From: Bettongia penicillata ogilbyi
Lineage: Eukaryota > Chordata > Mammalia > Diprotodontia > Potoroidae
Assembly (NCBI GenBank): GCA_023548195.1
Contig: JAJHZJ010000221.1
Location: 4,262,358 to 4,326,357, forward strand
Reading direction: 5' to 3'
Length of the DNA: 64,000 nt
A program made the translations under genes and the position numbers. Shown here piece after piece: positions 60,201-64,000 of this stretch. The number at the start of each line of letters is the position of its first letter. Position 1 is the first letter of the stretch. Below the pieces are notes generated by a model. It was not told the DNA's origin and did not search any database. It saw only the letters and a program-made list of their open reading frames with translations.

Positions 60201-61356
60201 TGCTCAGCTGTCCCACAAGGTAGCCCATATCCTAGCTGGGCAGCCATCATTATTTTTAAAAAATTCATTATTGAACAGAGATTCAACTTTTTTAGATTAT
60301 CTCAGAGCAAATCTTGCCTGTCCTCAAAAGTTTGAAGACAATCCACAGAGTCTTCTCTTCCACATGCTAAGAATCTCTGGTTAATTCAACTCTCCCTCAT
60401 ATAACATTATTTCTAGAATTCTGACCATCCTAGCCACCCTCTATCTGGTTGAACTCTGGTCATAAAATCACAGACCTTTTGAACTGGAAGGGACATCGGA
60501 GGTCAGCTAATCCAATGCCCTCATTTTACAGATTAAGAAACTGCAGCCTAAAAAAAGAGGTGACATGTTTTTCCAGGATCAAAGTATGCTAGGGCACAAA
60601 CTCAGCTCTTCTGATTCCAAGTTCAATGCTCTTACACTGTCTTCCCAGTATTCCTGTTTTTCACTTGACTGACAGTTCTCAGACCATGTCAGACTCATGA
60701 CATAGTTTAGGAAATTATACTCTGAATATACACAATGACTATGACAAGGTAAACGGAAAGAACAACCATAAAAAAGGAAAATTAAACACTATGAGTTTAT
60801 AGTGCCTGAGGTTGGCCGCAGAGAAGAGGTGGGAGAACGCATCTCCCTTCCTTGCTGAGGTGGGGATGCCAGACTCAGTATATTGGTTACTTTTGCTGTG
60901 CTGATTTTTTCCCCCCATTAAAAAAAATCTTTGTTGTTGGGAAGATAAGAGAGGATATTTTCAGAAATGAATGTAAAGTAAAAGAAATTTCAATAAAAAT
61001 CATAAATGTACAAACATGTACGGGTGTTTGTGATCTGGAAATATTTGAAATCTCTAGGGAGCAAGAAATTTTTTTAAATGGCCTGTCAAGTGAAGACCAT
61101 TTTAAAGTGGTTCTCAATATCTCTTTCCAGCCACTACCAACATTTCAAACTAATGGAAAAATCCTAAATTATCGCATAGCAATGGAAGCACTGGGGAAAA
61201 TGCCTAAAGTGGCGGATACCTTCTTTTCTGAATCAGACAGTAACAGCACTGAAAAAATTATTGACCAACTACCCTATCAGATCAGCGTTGCAGCCATCAA
61301 TAGTGTTGGATCTTCCACCCCTTCAGTCCTTGTGGTCTCTGAAGATACTGGAAAAG
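23221..61356 (+). CDS. OSMR: Oncostatin M receptor subunit beta, 5' half (10 coding exons, 3' end outside the window)
   Basis: This is a type I cytokine receptor that pairs with gp130 to bind oncostatin M, or with IL31RA to bind IL-31, and signals through JAK/STAT at the cell surface. Ten exons join in one frame: 1555 bases, 518 codons plus one base. Domain order is signal peptide (1 to about 22), half cytokine-binding module with WSSWS (about 27-140), Ig-like domain (141-229), full cytokine-binding module (230-417) and first membrane-proximal fibronectin III domain (418-518). Human OSMR is about 979 residues, so slightly over half is here. The missing part is the remaining fibronectin domains, the membrane segment and the cytoplasmic tail. 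OSMR is chosen over its neighbour LIFR because the Ig and CBM segments follow human OSMR closely ([36 protein letters not shown]), and because OSMR starts with only half a CBM. Introns are GT-AG except intron 6. The exon map is inferred from sequence; no transcript was available. Confidence 0.93.
23820..24395 (-). mobile_element. L1 3' UTR fragment
   Basis: On the + strand GCAACAAATATGTATAATCA, ATGCGGGTCTCATTCTGCAC and CATACAGGTCTTTCC follow the antisense marsupial L1 3' UTR. Confidence 0.65.
27830..27930 (+). mobile_element. L2 3' end
   Basis: AAGGGCAGGGCCTTTC, CACAGTAGATGCTTAAAAAT and TTTATTGACTGACTCACTGA form the sense L2 terminus. Confidence 0.7.
28260..28400 (+). mobile_element. L3/CR1 3' end
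   Basis: GTGAGCTCTCCCTCACTC, GATTCCTGGGTAGGTACAG and GAGGTCTCTTCTAGATCTA match the sense L3/CR1 terminus seen at 9625-9780. Confidence 0.5.
28670..29060 (+). mobile_element. L2 LINE fragment
   Basis: TCTCCTTCACTGGATCACCA, CATGATCTCATCAACTCC and CCCTAAACCTGGCCC are sense L2 phrases from the end of its coding part and 3' region. Confidence 0.55.
29560..29745 (-). mobile_element. Antisense MIR
   Basis: ATCATCTAGTCCAAACCC, AGATAAGGAAACTGAGGCTC and CTGGAATTCAAATCCAGGC follow the reversed MIR order to the head near 29740. Confidence 0.65.
30082..30254 (+). CDS. OSMR: OSMR exon 3: first part of the N-terminal half cytokine-binding module
   Basis: The acceptor is TTGTCTTTCAG at 30081 and the donor AAT|GTAAGT at 30255, entering in phase 1 and leaving in phase 0 (residues 26-83). 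The translation has the fibronectin III B/C strand pattern LDIKWTV, then [12 protein letters not shown], which parallels the human QWTV and MVFQIQISR segments. Several N-glycosylation sequons are present (NVS, NLT, NNT). With exon 4 it forms one fibronectin III domain, the half module that distinguishes OSMR from LIFR, which has a complete module here. The 6.8 kb intron before it contains only repeats and unrecognised sequence. Confidence 0.93.
31085..31900 (-). mobile_element. L2 LINE fragment, long
   Basis: TTAATTAAGTACCTGTTATG, CTCAAGGAGCTCATATTC, GATTATGAAAGGCTTTAAAA and CTTGAGGTGATGAGGGCTGG occur in antisense L2 order. Confidence 0.75.
31975..32365 (+). mobile_element. L2 3' region in the opposite direction
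   Basis: TTAAGATCCTACTGAAGCCC, TTGAGGGCAAGGGCTATTTC and GGCTCTTAATAAATGCATG form the sense L2 3' end. With the antisense copy just before it, two L2 pieces lie back to back. Confidence 0.7.
32750..33050 (-). mobile_element. L3/CR1-type LINE fragment
   Basis: CCTCAAAGGCCAGCTCATCC and GTCTCCTCAGCACCCTGGAT follow the antisense L3/CR1 consensus, with much decay between. Confidence 0.4.
33952..34270 (+). mobile_element. Full-length MAR1-like SINE (tRNA-derived head, RTE-type tail)
   Basis: The head reads GGGGCAGCGAGGTGGTGCAG, GGAGTCAGGAGGACCTGAGT, TGACCTTGGGCAAGTCACAT. The tail reads TCAGGAGGAGAAGTGAGGCT, GTCAAGTGCAAGTCATGTCA and CAACAAAGGACTAATACAC. This head-tail combination is a marsupial hallmark and the main basis for the assignment of the organism. 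Confidence 0.8.
34270..34800 (-). mobile_element. L3/CR1 LINE fragment
   Basis: On the + strand AGCAGCCCTTCAGATACTTA, CTGTCATGCCCTCTACCC and GTGCTTCTCCACATGCTC are in antisense CR1/L3 order. Confidence 0.6.
34930..35040 (+). mobile_element. tRNA-derived SINE head
   Basis: TCAAGTCAGGAAAATCTGGG, TCAAGTCCTGCCTCAGACAC and CAGGCAAGTCTT give a truncated sense SINE. Confidence 0.55.
36172..36300. mobile_element. Half copy of the palindromic hAT-type MITE
   Basis: It starts CAGGGGTGGGTAATTGGCC and runs through the same central hairpin (CAAATCCCCTTAATAAAAGG), then breaks off after GTAAAACAAGTTTCCCC. The right arm is missing. Confidence 0.6.
36795..37985 (-). mobile_element. Antisense L1 3' region split by an inserted block
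   Basis: AACAAATACGCATAGTCCAG and TGTCTTTACAGTGTTGGTG (left part) belong to antisense L1 3' UTR, as do CAGGTATCTCTGGAACCATT and GCCACTACAAAAAGAACTGC (right part, from 37781). The L1 sequence is interrupted at 37157-37780. Confidence 0.65.
37157..37780. mobile_element. LTR-like block of 624 bases inside L1
   Basis: The block begins TGTGGCAAAT and ends CTTTTCACA, so it has TG...CA ends like an LTR, but no target duplication flanks it. Its left half is GC-balanced and its right end A/T-rich. No homology was recognised. Confidence 0.4.
38057..38117. repeat. (CT)n(CA)n microsatellite
   Basis: Short CT units followed by CA units with one interruption. Open frames on both strands over it are low-complexity artefacts. 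Confidence 0.95.
38170..39125 (-). mobile_element. Antisense L2 split by an inserted block
   Basis: L2 phrases run to 38480 (AAGAAGACTGGAAAGG, GAAGTGCTTTGAATG) and resume at 39057 with CAAACAGAAGATTTTATATT and GATCCTGGAGATGATGAGAG, which directly follow in the consensus. About 575 bases (38481-39056) separate them. That insert contains AATAAAAGACACTCTGTAAC, an LTR-like polyadenylation region, but no duplication was found. Confidence 0.55.
39808..39979 (+). CDS. OSMR: OSMR exon 4: second part of the half module, with WSSWS
   Basis: The acceptor is TTATTTTTCAG at 39807 and the donor GGAGG|GTAAGA at 39980; it enters in phase 0 and leaves in phase 1 (residues 84-140 plus one base). The segment [18 protein letters not shown] is nearly identical to human OSMR, and WSSWS (residues 130-134) is the canonical class I receptor motif near the end of the domain. 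A cysteine at residue 99 (LQWCW) replaces the serine recalled for human OSMR. The reading frame stays open on both sides of the exon, so the splice sites and homology define the ends, not stop codons. Confidence 0.94.
40085..40200 (-). mobile_element. Antisense MIR fragment, 110 bases after exon 4
   Basis: TTTTACAAAGAGGAAACTGAG, AAAGTGACTTGTCCAAG and AGTAGAACTGGATCA follow the reversed MIR order. Confidence 0.55.
41622..41677. repeat. (CA)n microsatellite
   Basis: About 56 bases of CA units inside the antisense L2. Confidence 0.97.
42208..42460 (+). mobile_element. tRNA-derived SINE inserted in L2
   Basis: GGCAGCCAGGTGGTTCAGTG, GGCAAGTCACTTTGCCC, GCACTCCAGGATCTCTGCCA and CACAACTGAAACAACTCAAC give head, body and tail. 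GGGTCTAAATT on the left and GGGCATGAATT on the right look like a diverged target duplication. Confidence 0.7.
43604..43791. mobile_element. hAT-type nonautonomous DNA transposon (MITE) with target duplication
   Basis: The element starts CAGGGGCTGTTCACC and ends with the inverted form TAGGAACCCTG. It is flanked by CACTAGAG on the left and CTCTAGAA on the right, 6 of 8 bases alike, the length expected of hAT insertions. It contains the ATAAAATACATAAGATTACAAAGGAAAC core typical of a mammalian hAT MITE family. Confidence 0.6.
44155..44345 (+). mobile_element. tRNA-derived SINE
   Basis: TTGGAGTCAGAAGCACTTGA, AGCTGTGTGACATTGGTC and AAGTGCTTTGCAAACTTTAA in sense order. Confidence 0.65.
45136..45390 (+). 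mobile_element. tRNA-derived SINE with long tail
   Basis: GATGGCTGCCTGGCTCAGTC, TGAGTTCAAATCCTGACTC, ATGGGAATAATAGTAGCAG and GTAAAGCACTTTGTAAATC in order. It ends about 385 bases before exon 5, and a second diverged SINE (45490-45640) lies between. Confidence 0.65.
45775..46041 (+). CDS. OSMR: OSMR exon 5: Ig-like domain
   Basis: The acceptor is GTTTTGTAG at 45774 and the donor GGAG|GTAAGG at 46042; it is a symmetrical 1-1 exon of 267 bases encoding residues 141-229. The single-exon Ig-like domain reads [13 protein letters not shown], then a second-strand cysteine in NAFCQLNSD (residue 215), with a [15 protein letters not shown] core matching the human FNLNSVPFIRNKGTN. Two adjacent cysteines (167, 168) occupy the first position, whereas human has one. 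The domain lies between the half module and the full module. In the gp130 family this Ig-like domain takes part in ligand contact. Confidence 0.94.
46675..46815 (+). mobile_element. MAR1-like SINE head
   Basis: CAGGGGCTACTAGATAAC, CACTGGCCCTGGAGTCAGGA, GAACCTGAGTTCAAATCTG and AGCAAGTCACTTAACCCTGA give a sense head without a clear tail. Confidence 0.65.
46925..47240 (-). mobile_element. L3/CR1-type LINE fragment
   Basis: TTGCTTGAAGACCTCTAGTA, GTCTTCTCCAGACTGGATGT and ATTTTCATATCATGTGAACC follow the antisense CR1/L3 order. Confidence 0.5.
49290..49520 (-). mobile_element. Antisense MIR
   Basis: CTCATTTTACAGATGAGGA, AAACTGAGATCTAGAAAGG and GGTCATGTAGCTAGG follow the reversed MIR order. Confidence 0.7.
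49808..49934 (+). CDS. OSMR: OSMR exon 6: N-terminal part of the full cytokine-binding module, with GC donor
   Basis: The acceptor is TGTTCATAG at 49807, entering in phase 1 (residues 230-271 plus two bases of 272). [10 protein letters not shown] and TLNCTWDPG give the first conserved disulphide pair (C239, C249) and the CXW motif of the class I receptor fold. The exon is best ended at 49934 with GAATG|GCAAGT, a GC donor matching consensus at the other positions. That joins codon 272 as TG+G (Trp), followed by FSQKN, parallel to human LFESFSGEK. The GT four bases further on (49939) would put exon 7 in a frame that stops within seven codons. Only transcript data can prove the junction. Confidence 0.9.
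49935..50940 (+). other. OSMR: OSMR intron 6, probable GC-AG intron, with two MIR copies
   Basis: It starts GCAAGT and ends TTTTAAAG. Two MIR elements in the same antisense orientation occupy about 50210-50405 and 50518-50740. Each shows the reversed MIR order: a falling copy of TTTACAGATGAGGAAACTGAG (or a decayed form) followed by the region complementary to the tRNA-like head. Confidence 0.7.
50210..50740 (-). mobile_element. Two antisense MIR copies in intron 6
   Basis: The first (about 50210-50405) is diverged, with GATTGAGTCATTTCCCAAGG and GGACTCAAACCTAGAAC. The second (about 50518-50740) is better kept, with TTTTACAGATGAGGAAACTG and GCCCAGTGCTCTGTCCAC. They have the same orientation and lie about 110 bases apart. 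Confidence 0.7.
50941..51092 (+). CDS. OSMR: OSMR exon 7: rest of the first domain of the full module
   Basis: The acceptor follows TGTTTTAAAG at 50940 and the donor is CAACAAG|GTGAAA at 51093; it enters in phase 2 and leaves in phase 1 (residues 272-322). The second conserved cysteine pair is C280 and C286 in CVHRNWCTW, and [11 protein letters not shown] matches human ETYNFTLIAEN closely. Basic residues follow (KIGKRR), then a glycosylation sequon NVT near the domain boundary. About 45 bases after the donor, intron 7 starts a long CT/CA microsatellite. Confidence 0.94.
51137..51390. repeat. (CT)n(CA)n microsatellite and C/T-rich tract in intron 7
   Basis: CT units to about 51177, CA units to about 51221, then pyrimidine-rich sequence. 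It starts about 45 bases after the exon 7 donor. Confidence 0.95.
51545..52165 (-). mobile_element. L1 ORF2 3' part, antisense
   Basis: AACCTTTATCAGAGAAACTT, GCATTGGTTTTGTTTGTGCA, AATCATGTACCCATTTTGAG and CAAATTGTTTTGATGATGAC follow the antisense marsupial L1. A short CAC run (about 51614-51632) interrupts it. It occupies over half of intron 7. Confidence 0.75.
52276..52418 (+). CDS. OSMR: OSMR exon 8: first part of the second domain of the full module
   Basis: The acceptor is CTCTTGACAG at 52275 and the donor ATAGAG|GTAAGA at 52419; it enters in phase 1 and leaves in phase 0 (residues 323-370). [15 protein letters not shown] parallels human FENVNATNAIMTWKV, and [11 protein letters not shown] matches LCQIELHGEGK. 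A second AG five bases downstream (52279-52280) is rejected as acceptor because it breaks the frame. Just upstream lies an antisense L1 fragment that ends about 110 bases before the exon. Confidence 0.92.
52998..53139 (+). CDS. OSMR: OSMR exon 9: second part of the full module, with variant WSEWN motif
   Basis: The acceptor is GATTTACCAG at 52997 and the donor GAGGCTG|GTAAGT at 53140; it enters in phase 0 and leaves in phase 1 (residues 371-417). ARVRC and HFWKWSEW are nearly identical to human OSMR. The class I motif reads W-S-E-W-N (residues 404-408, bases 53097-53111) with AAC at the last codon, one transition away from AGC serine. Cysteines at 371 and 396 have no counterpart in the human protein as recalled. 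The intron before it is the shortest in the gene (579 bases). Confidence 0.93.
53580..53850 (-). mobile_element. Antisense SINE and L2 3' fragment
   Basis: TTGAGGTTAAGTGACTTGCC, GGCCAGATTTGAACTCAAG and CACTGTACCACCTAGTTGCC give an antisense SINE (to 53704). ATGCCTACTATATGCCC then begins antisense L2. Confidence 0.65.
55290..55800 (-). mobile_element. L1 3' UTR fragment
   Basis: GAATTCTTTCTCATAATT, CATTGCCCAGTTGATGGGCA and GCTTTTAATTCTTTGTTATG follow the antisense marsupial L1 3' region. Confidence 0.6.
56639..56715 (+). CDS. OSMR: OSMR exon 10: start of first membrane-proximal fibronectin III domain
   Basis: The acceptor is TTCATTTCAG at 56638 and the donor TGGAAG|GTAAGT at 56716; it enters in phase 1 and leaves in phase 0 (residues 418-443). 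The 26 residues read [12 protein letters not shown], then YNVKIFWK, parallel to human APSEAPDVWRIV and HTVTLFWK. At 77 bases it is the shortest coding exon apart from the leader. Both splice sites are consensus and the phases on both sides fit. Confidence 0.91.
56790..57335 (+). mobile_element. L2 fragment then MIR-like SINE
   Basis: CTTTGACTCTTGATCCACTT, CTAGACTGCTGCAATAGCCT and CACCCCCTAGATTAGTCTTC are sense L2. From 57165, TCCTGGGTTTGAATCTCAGC and GACCTCTAACATCTCTTC give a sense SINE. Confidence 0.6.
58234..59170. mobile_element. L1 3' end (-) facing L1 5' UTR and ORF1 start (+)
   Basis: TTATTTTTCCCCAATTGCATG and GTTTTGAGTTCCAAATTCT (58234-58340) are antisense L1 3' end. From about 58560 the sequence resembles the L1 5' region on the + strand, ending with an ATG at 59088 and [16 protein letters not shown], which resembles the L1 ORF1 start. 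The ORF1 assignment rests on pattern only. Confidence 0.45.
59247..60065 (+). mobile_element. Tigger1-type DNA transposon, internal deletion derivative
   Basis: It starts CAGGCATATCTCATTTTATT and ends CCCAGGTATTCTTG, flanked by TA on both sides, the pogo/mariner target. The left part (to about 59706) and right part (about 59706-60065) match the two ends of the remembered Tigger1 consensus: CAACCTTGAATTGAGCAAG, GAGACACAACAATATTGAAA, then CCATAGCCACCCCAACCATT and CCACCAGCAAAAAGATAAAT. The transposase gene is deleted, so it could move only with help from a full element. Confidence 0.85.
60095..60650 (-). mobile_element. L3/CR1 fragment then antisense MIR
   Basis: CTTGCCTGTCCTCAAAAG, CACAGAGTCTTCTCTTCC and CACCCTCTATCTGGTTGAAC follow antisense CR1/L3. 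From 60465, GAACTGGAAGGGACATCGGA, TCATTTTACAGATTAAGAAA and AACTCAGCTCTTCTGATTCC give antisense MIR. Confidence 0.6.
61131..61356 (+). CDS. OSMR: OSMR exon 11: rest of first membrane-proximal fibronectin III domain
   Basis: The acceptor is TCTCTTTCCAG at 61130 and the donor GAAAAG|GTAATT at 61357; it enters in phase 0 and leaves in phase 1 (residues 444-518 plus one base). [14 protein letters not shown] aligns with human NGKILFYNVVVENL, and [15 protein letters not shown] with NNSVGASPASVIVIS. The two cysteines recalled in the human segment (DRCSYQIC) are absent here. The frame is also open upstream through the intron for over 200 bases, but that part lacks similarity to the receptor. No further exon was found before 64000. 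Confidence 0.92.
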
Positions 61357-63622
61357 GTAATTAAATATCCTTTTTTTAAAAAACTGCACAGAAAGTTATG
61401 ATGACGTCATCTACAGCCTTTGATTTTTATGTAAAAGCTTCTCCCAAGTTGAAGAGGCAAAGAAAAGGCAACAGAAAGTTGTTGGCTGATCCTTCTTTCA
61501 GAGGGATCTTTTTTTTTAATAGTCAAAATCTTTTATTTATTTATTTATTTTAAACATAAGCCAGCCAAGACACAGATAGTATTTATGTTGCTAACTTCAC
61601 AATCTCTTGATCTAATTGTCTCCTCAGTATTACTAAGAATAAAAAGGCCCTAACAATGTTATTGGTCTAAATTCCTATGCCTAATAGCTTAATTTTAGGC
61701 AGCCTCAGATGTTCCTCTACCCATAATCCATAATTGAATAGATCTGGTATTAGATTTACAAACCTTTTGACTATAAGGAATTGCCACCAAGAGTAGGGAT
61801 ATTGCAGGGAAACAATATCTCCCCAACTTCATGTCTATTCCAGGTAGGAGTAGATTGTCCACTTGTATTCAGTCAGGCTTAAGGTGTACCAGGTGTCATT
61901 GGGGAAACTGAGTCTGGAGAATCCCAACTCAGCCCATGCTGAACAGCTGCTCTCCCACTCTTCCCTTGAGATCACCTGTGCAGTTCATACCAGCATCTCA
62001 TCAGCTTACTGGCATCATGTAATGGAGGCTCGGATCACCTTTCTTGCTTCCCGTACCTGGAGTTAGGCTCAGAAGAACAGTCACTTAGTAGTCCCCACAT
62101 CATCTAAAAATGGCAGGTTCCTATAACCAGGTTTAAAATACGATTATGGTTTCACTTTTGCTAAGGAACATCTTTTAGGCAAGTCTTCAGTGGCTTACAT
62201 GCCTTTCTATACATGTTTTAGTTCCTGATTAAATGGCAATCGTAAAATCAAATTTACCATTAAAACCTTGACTTTTTCATCAATGCCAAATTTTATCAGA
62301 GGTTACCTTCCTCTTGGAAAGTTAGACTGAAATTTTTTTCTCCAAACTAAAGATGTCATTGATTTATTCTCAGTAATTAATTCAGTCTATTGTTTTATTA
62401 CTAATTGCTTTTACCTCACTTTGTCACATGACCAATTTTTCTCCCCATCACCCTCCTCCTCCCACTTCCTAATACCTTGCCTTCTGGTTGCTCCTTCCCT
62501 CAATGTACCCTCCCCTCCATCACACCCCACCCCTGTCCTATCCCCCCATCTTGCTTCTTTTCTTGCAGGGCAAGATTAGAGGGATCTTTTAATGGGTAGG
62601 CAGGTTCAATTTTAATTCCATTTGGGAACGTTTGCACATACGTGCACAGTGCTGTGTAAGGCACTGGAATGGAATAGTGCAAAAATCTTTGCCTTCAAAG
62701 AATTTCACTTTAGTAAGGGGTTGGCACACTCCTTAGCACCTCTGCCAACATTCCTTCACCCCCTCAGCCCCCCACCCCCGTTACTGATTCTTAACCTCCC
62801 TTAAATAGGCAGATCAAGGTTGGGATGGGGGAGATGGGTCCACAAAACACTACCCTCAGGATCCTTGTCGATAACTCTATCTACAAACACTACAACTCAA
62901 GCTCCCAGTGGTATATTTCCTGTTTAAAAAATATTAGTCACAGAAACTCTCTGACCTTTATCAAAATAGTTACTGAAAATGCAAAGAGCATAATATTTAT
63001 ATAACCTTCTGCCCATAAACCTCAGTCACATTCTTCCATCAATGTACTTAGTGTTCTTGGGGAGAGTGGGCACACATTAAAAGCACTAGAGTAGTAAATC
63101 ACACATGTAGGAACTAATATCTAGTCAGGGTAATTTAAATCTACGAAACTGTAGACTTCAGTATTCATTTTGTACCTTGGGAACTGTCCATAAAAGTTCC
63201 TTAACGGGTGTGGCTTCTGTGTGAAACAGATACTTCCACGTTGAGCTGGACTTAAATCTCTCTTCTCACGTGGACAAGATGATCCGCTGGGTTACTTCTC
63301 TGATATTTCATATCTGGGCTCTTCCTTAATAGAAGCTGTAGTGTCTGCCACTTCTAGCACTTGGATTAGCTGCAGCCTTTTGCTGAAGTAGTGTCCTGTT
63401 CTTTTAGGGAAAGGTGGTGACCCTGATCCTAAGATTGGCAAAATCCTCTCCAATTCTGTGCCTTTGGCAGAACACTTTTCTTCTCAGTAATACATGGTGG
63501 AAAAGAGAAGTATCTTTTCTTCTTCACTTCTCTACAGCAGATGACAACAGAGATAGATTAGGTATTTATTAGGTGTTTACTATGTTCCAATCACTGTGCC
63601 TTAGCATACCTTACAAATACAA

Positions 63623-63678
<56 letters not shown>

Positions 63679-64000
63679 AGAGTCCTTGTTTTCAAGGAAT
63701 TTATAGCATAATGAAGGAAAACTATATATAAAATGAAAGTGGAAAGGGAATGGTACACATACAAGGGAAAGGTGGAAAAGTCCAGGGTGTCAGTAATGAA
63801 CATGATGTAGAAGTAAACATGACTGGCCTGGATCCTTCCTGAAATGATCCTGGGCAAGAAAGAACTCATCAATCAGAGGAGAGGTGCATAGGGGAAGAGC
63901 CTCACCAGGATATGAAGGCTATAGGTTTAGAGAAAAGTCCAGAGGGGCCGGGAGAAGAGTAAACATGGATGGCCCAAATGCATCCAGAAAGAGAGATTGA
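61357..64000 (+). other. OSMR: OSMR intron 11, 5' part
   Basis: From the exon 11 donor to the window end no further receptor exon is visible. An antisense L2 with an AG microsatellite lies at 63550-63990. The rest (61360-63540) shows no recognised feature beyond short A/T-rich runs at about 61510-61556. Confidence 0.6.
63550..63990 (-). mobile_element. L2 LINE fragment with AG microsatellite
   Basis: GGTATTTATTAGGTGTTTAC and TGTTCCAATCACTGTGCC begin the antisense L2. An (AG)n run occupies 63625-63673. L2 phrases continue (TTTTCAAGGAATTTATAGC). Confidence 0.65.

Larger units (their letters stand above)
56716..61130 (+). other. OSMR: OSMR intron 10 (4.4 kb)
   Basis: It contains a sense L2 (56790-57145), a SINE (57165-57335), an L1 3' fragment facing an L1 5' fragment (58234-59170), a Tigger1-type element (59247-60065), an L3/CR1 fragment (60095-60470) and a MIR (60465-60650). 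Stretch 57340-58230 shows nothing recognised. Confidence 0.55.

Noticed and set aside
23221..61356. LIFR instead of OSMR
   Set aside because: LIFR is a close relative, but LIFR starts with a complete cytokine-binding module. Here only a half module precedes the Ig domain, and segments such as [10 protein letters not shown] and ETYNFTL-like residues match OSMR.

Overview
The window is vertebrate nuclear DNA, and the interspersed repeats point to a marsupial. It has marsupial-type L1 fragments, tRNA-derived SINEs with an RTE-type 3' tail (MAR1-like), many MIR, L2 and L3/CR1 remnants, hAT-type elements and a Tigger1-type deletion derivative. No bacterial genes, CRISPR arrays or functional RNA genes were seen. 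Repeat family names come from remembered consensus sequences, not from a database search.

One protein-coding gene is supported: the 5' half of OSMR (oncostatin M receptor subunit beta) on the + strand. A CpG island at about 5.2-6.1 kb holds the likely promoter and a noncoding first exon that ends at 5912. The start codon is at 23221 in exon 2, which encodes the signal peptide. Exons 3 and 4 encode the half cytokine-binding module with a WSSWS motif. Exon 5 encodes the Ig-like domain. Exons 6 to 9 encode the complete cytokine-binding module, and exons 10 and 11 the first membrane-proximal fibronectin III domain. The coding exons are 23221-23296, 30082-30254, 39808-39979, 45775-46041, 49808-49934, 50941-51092, 52276-52418, 52998-53139, 56639-56715 and 61131-61356. 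Together they give 1555 coding bases: 518 codons plus the first base of codon 519, in one unbroken frame. The remaining fibronectin domains, the membrane segment and the cytoplasmic tail must lie beyond 64000. Each extracellular domain is bounded by phase-1 introns.

The rest is intergenic (1 to about 5.1 kb) or intronic, and much of it is repeat-derived. Intron 1 (17.3 kb) carries the most structured repeats. At 15.8-18.8 kb an L1 is split by a 2.17 kb insertion, which contains an RTE-type repeat that is itself split by a 500-bp solo LTR.

The points most worth checking are a probable GC-AG intron after exon 6 (the nearby GT would bring in a stop codon), a WSEWN in place of WSEWS in the main cytokine-binding module, a changed cysteine set compared with human OSMR, the nested insertions, and a Tigger1-type element whose internal deletion joins at a short repeated motif. 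No wholly new biological system was found.
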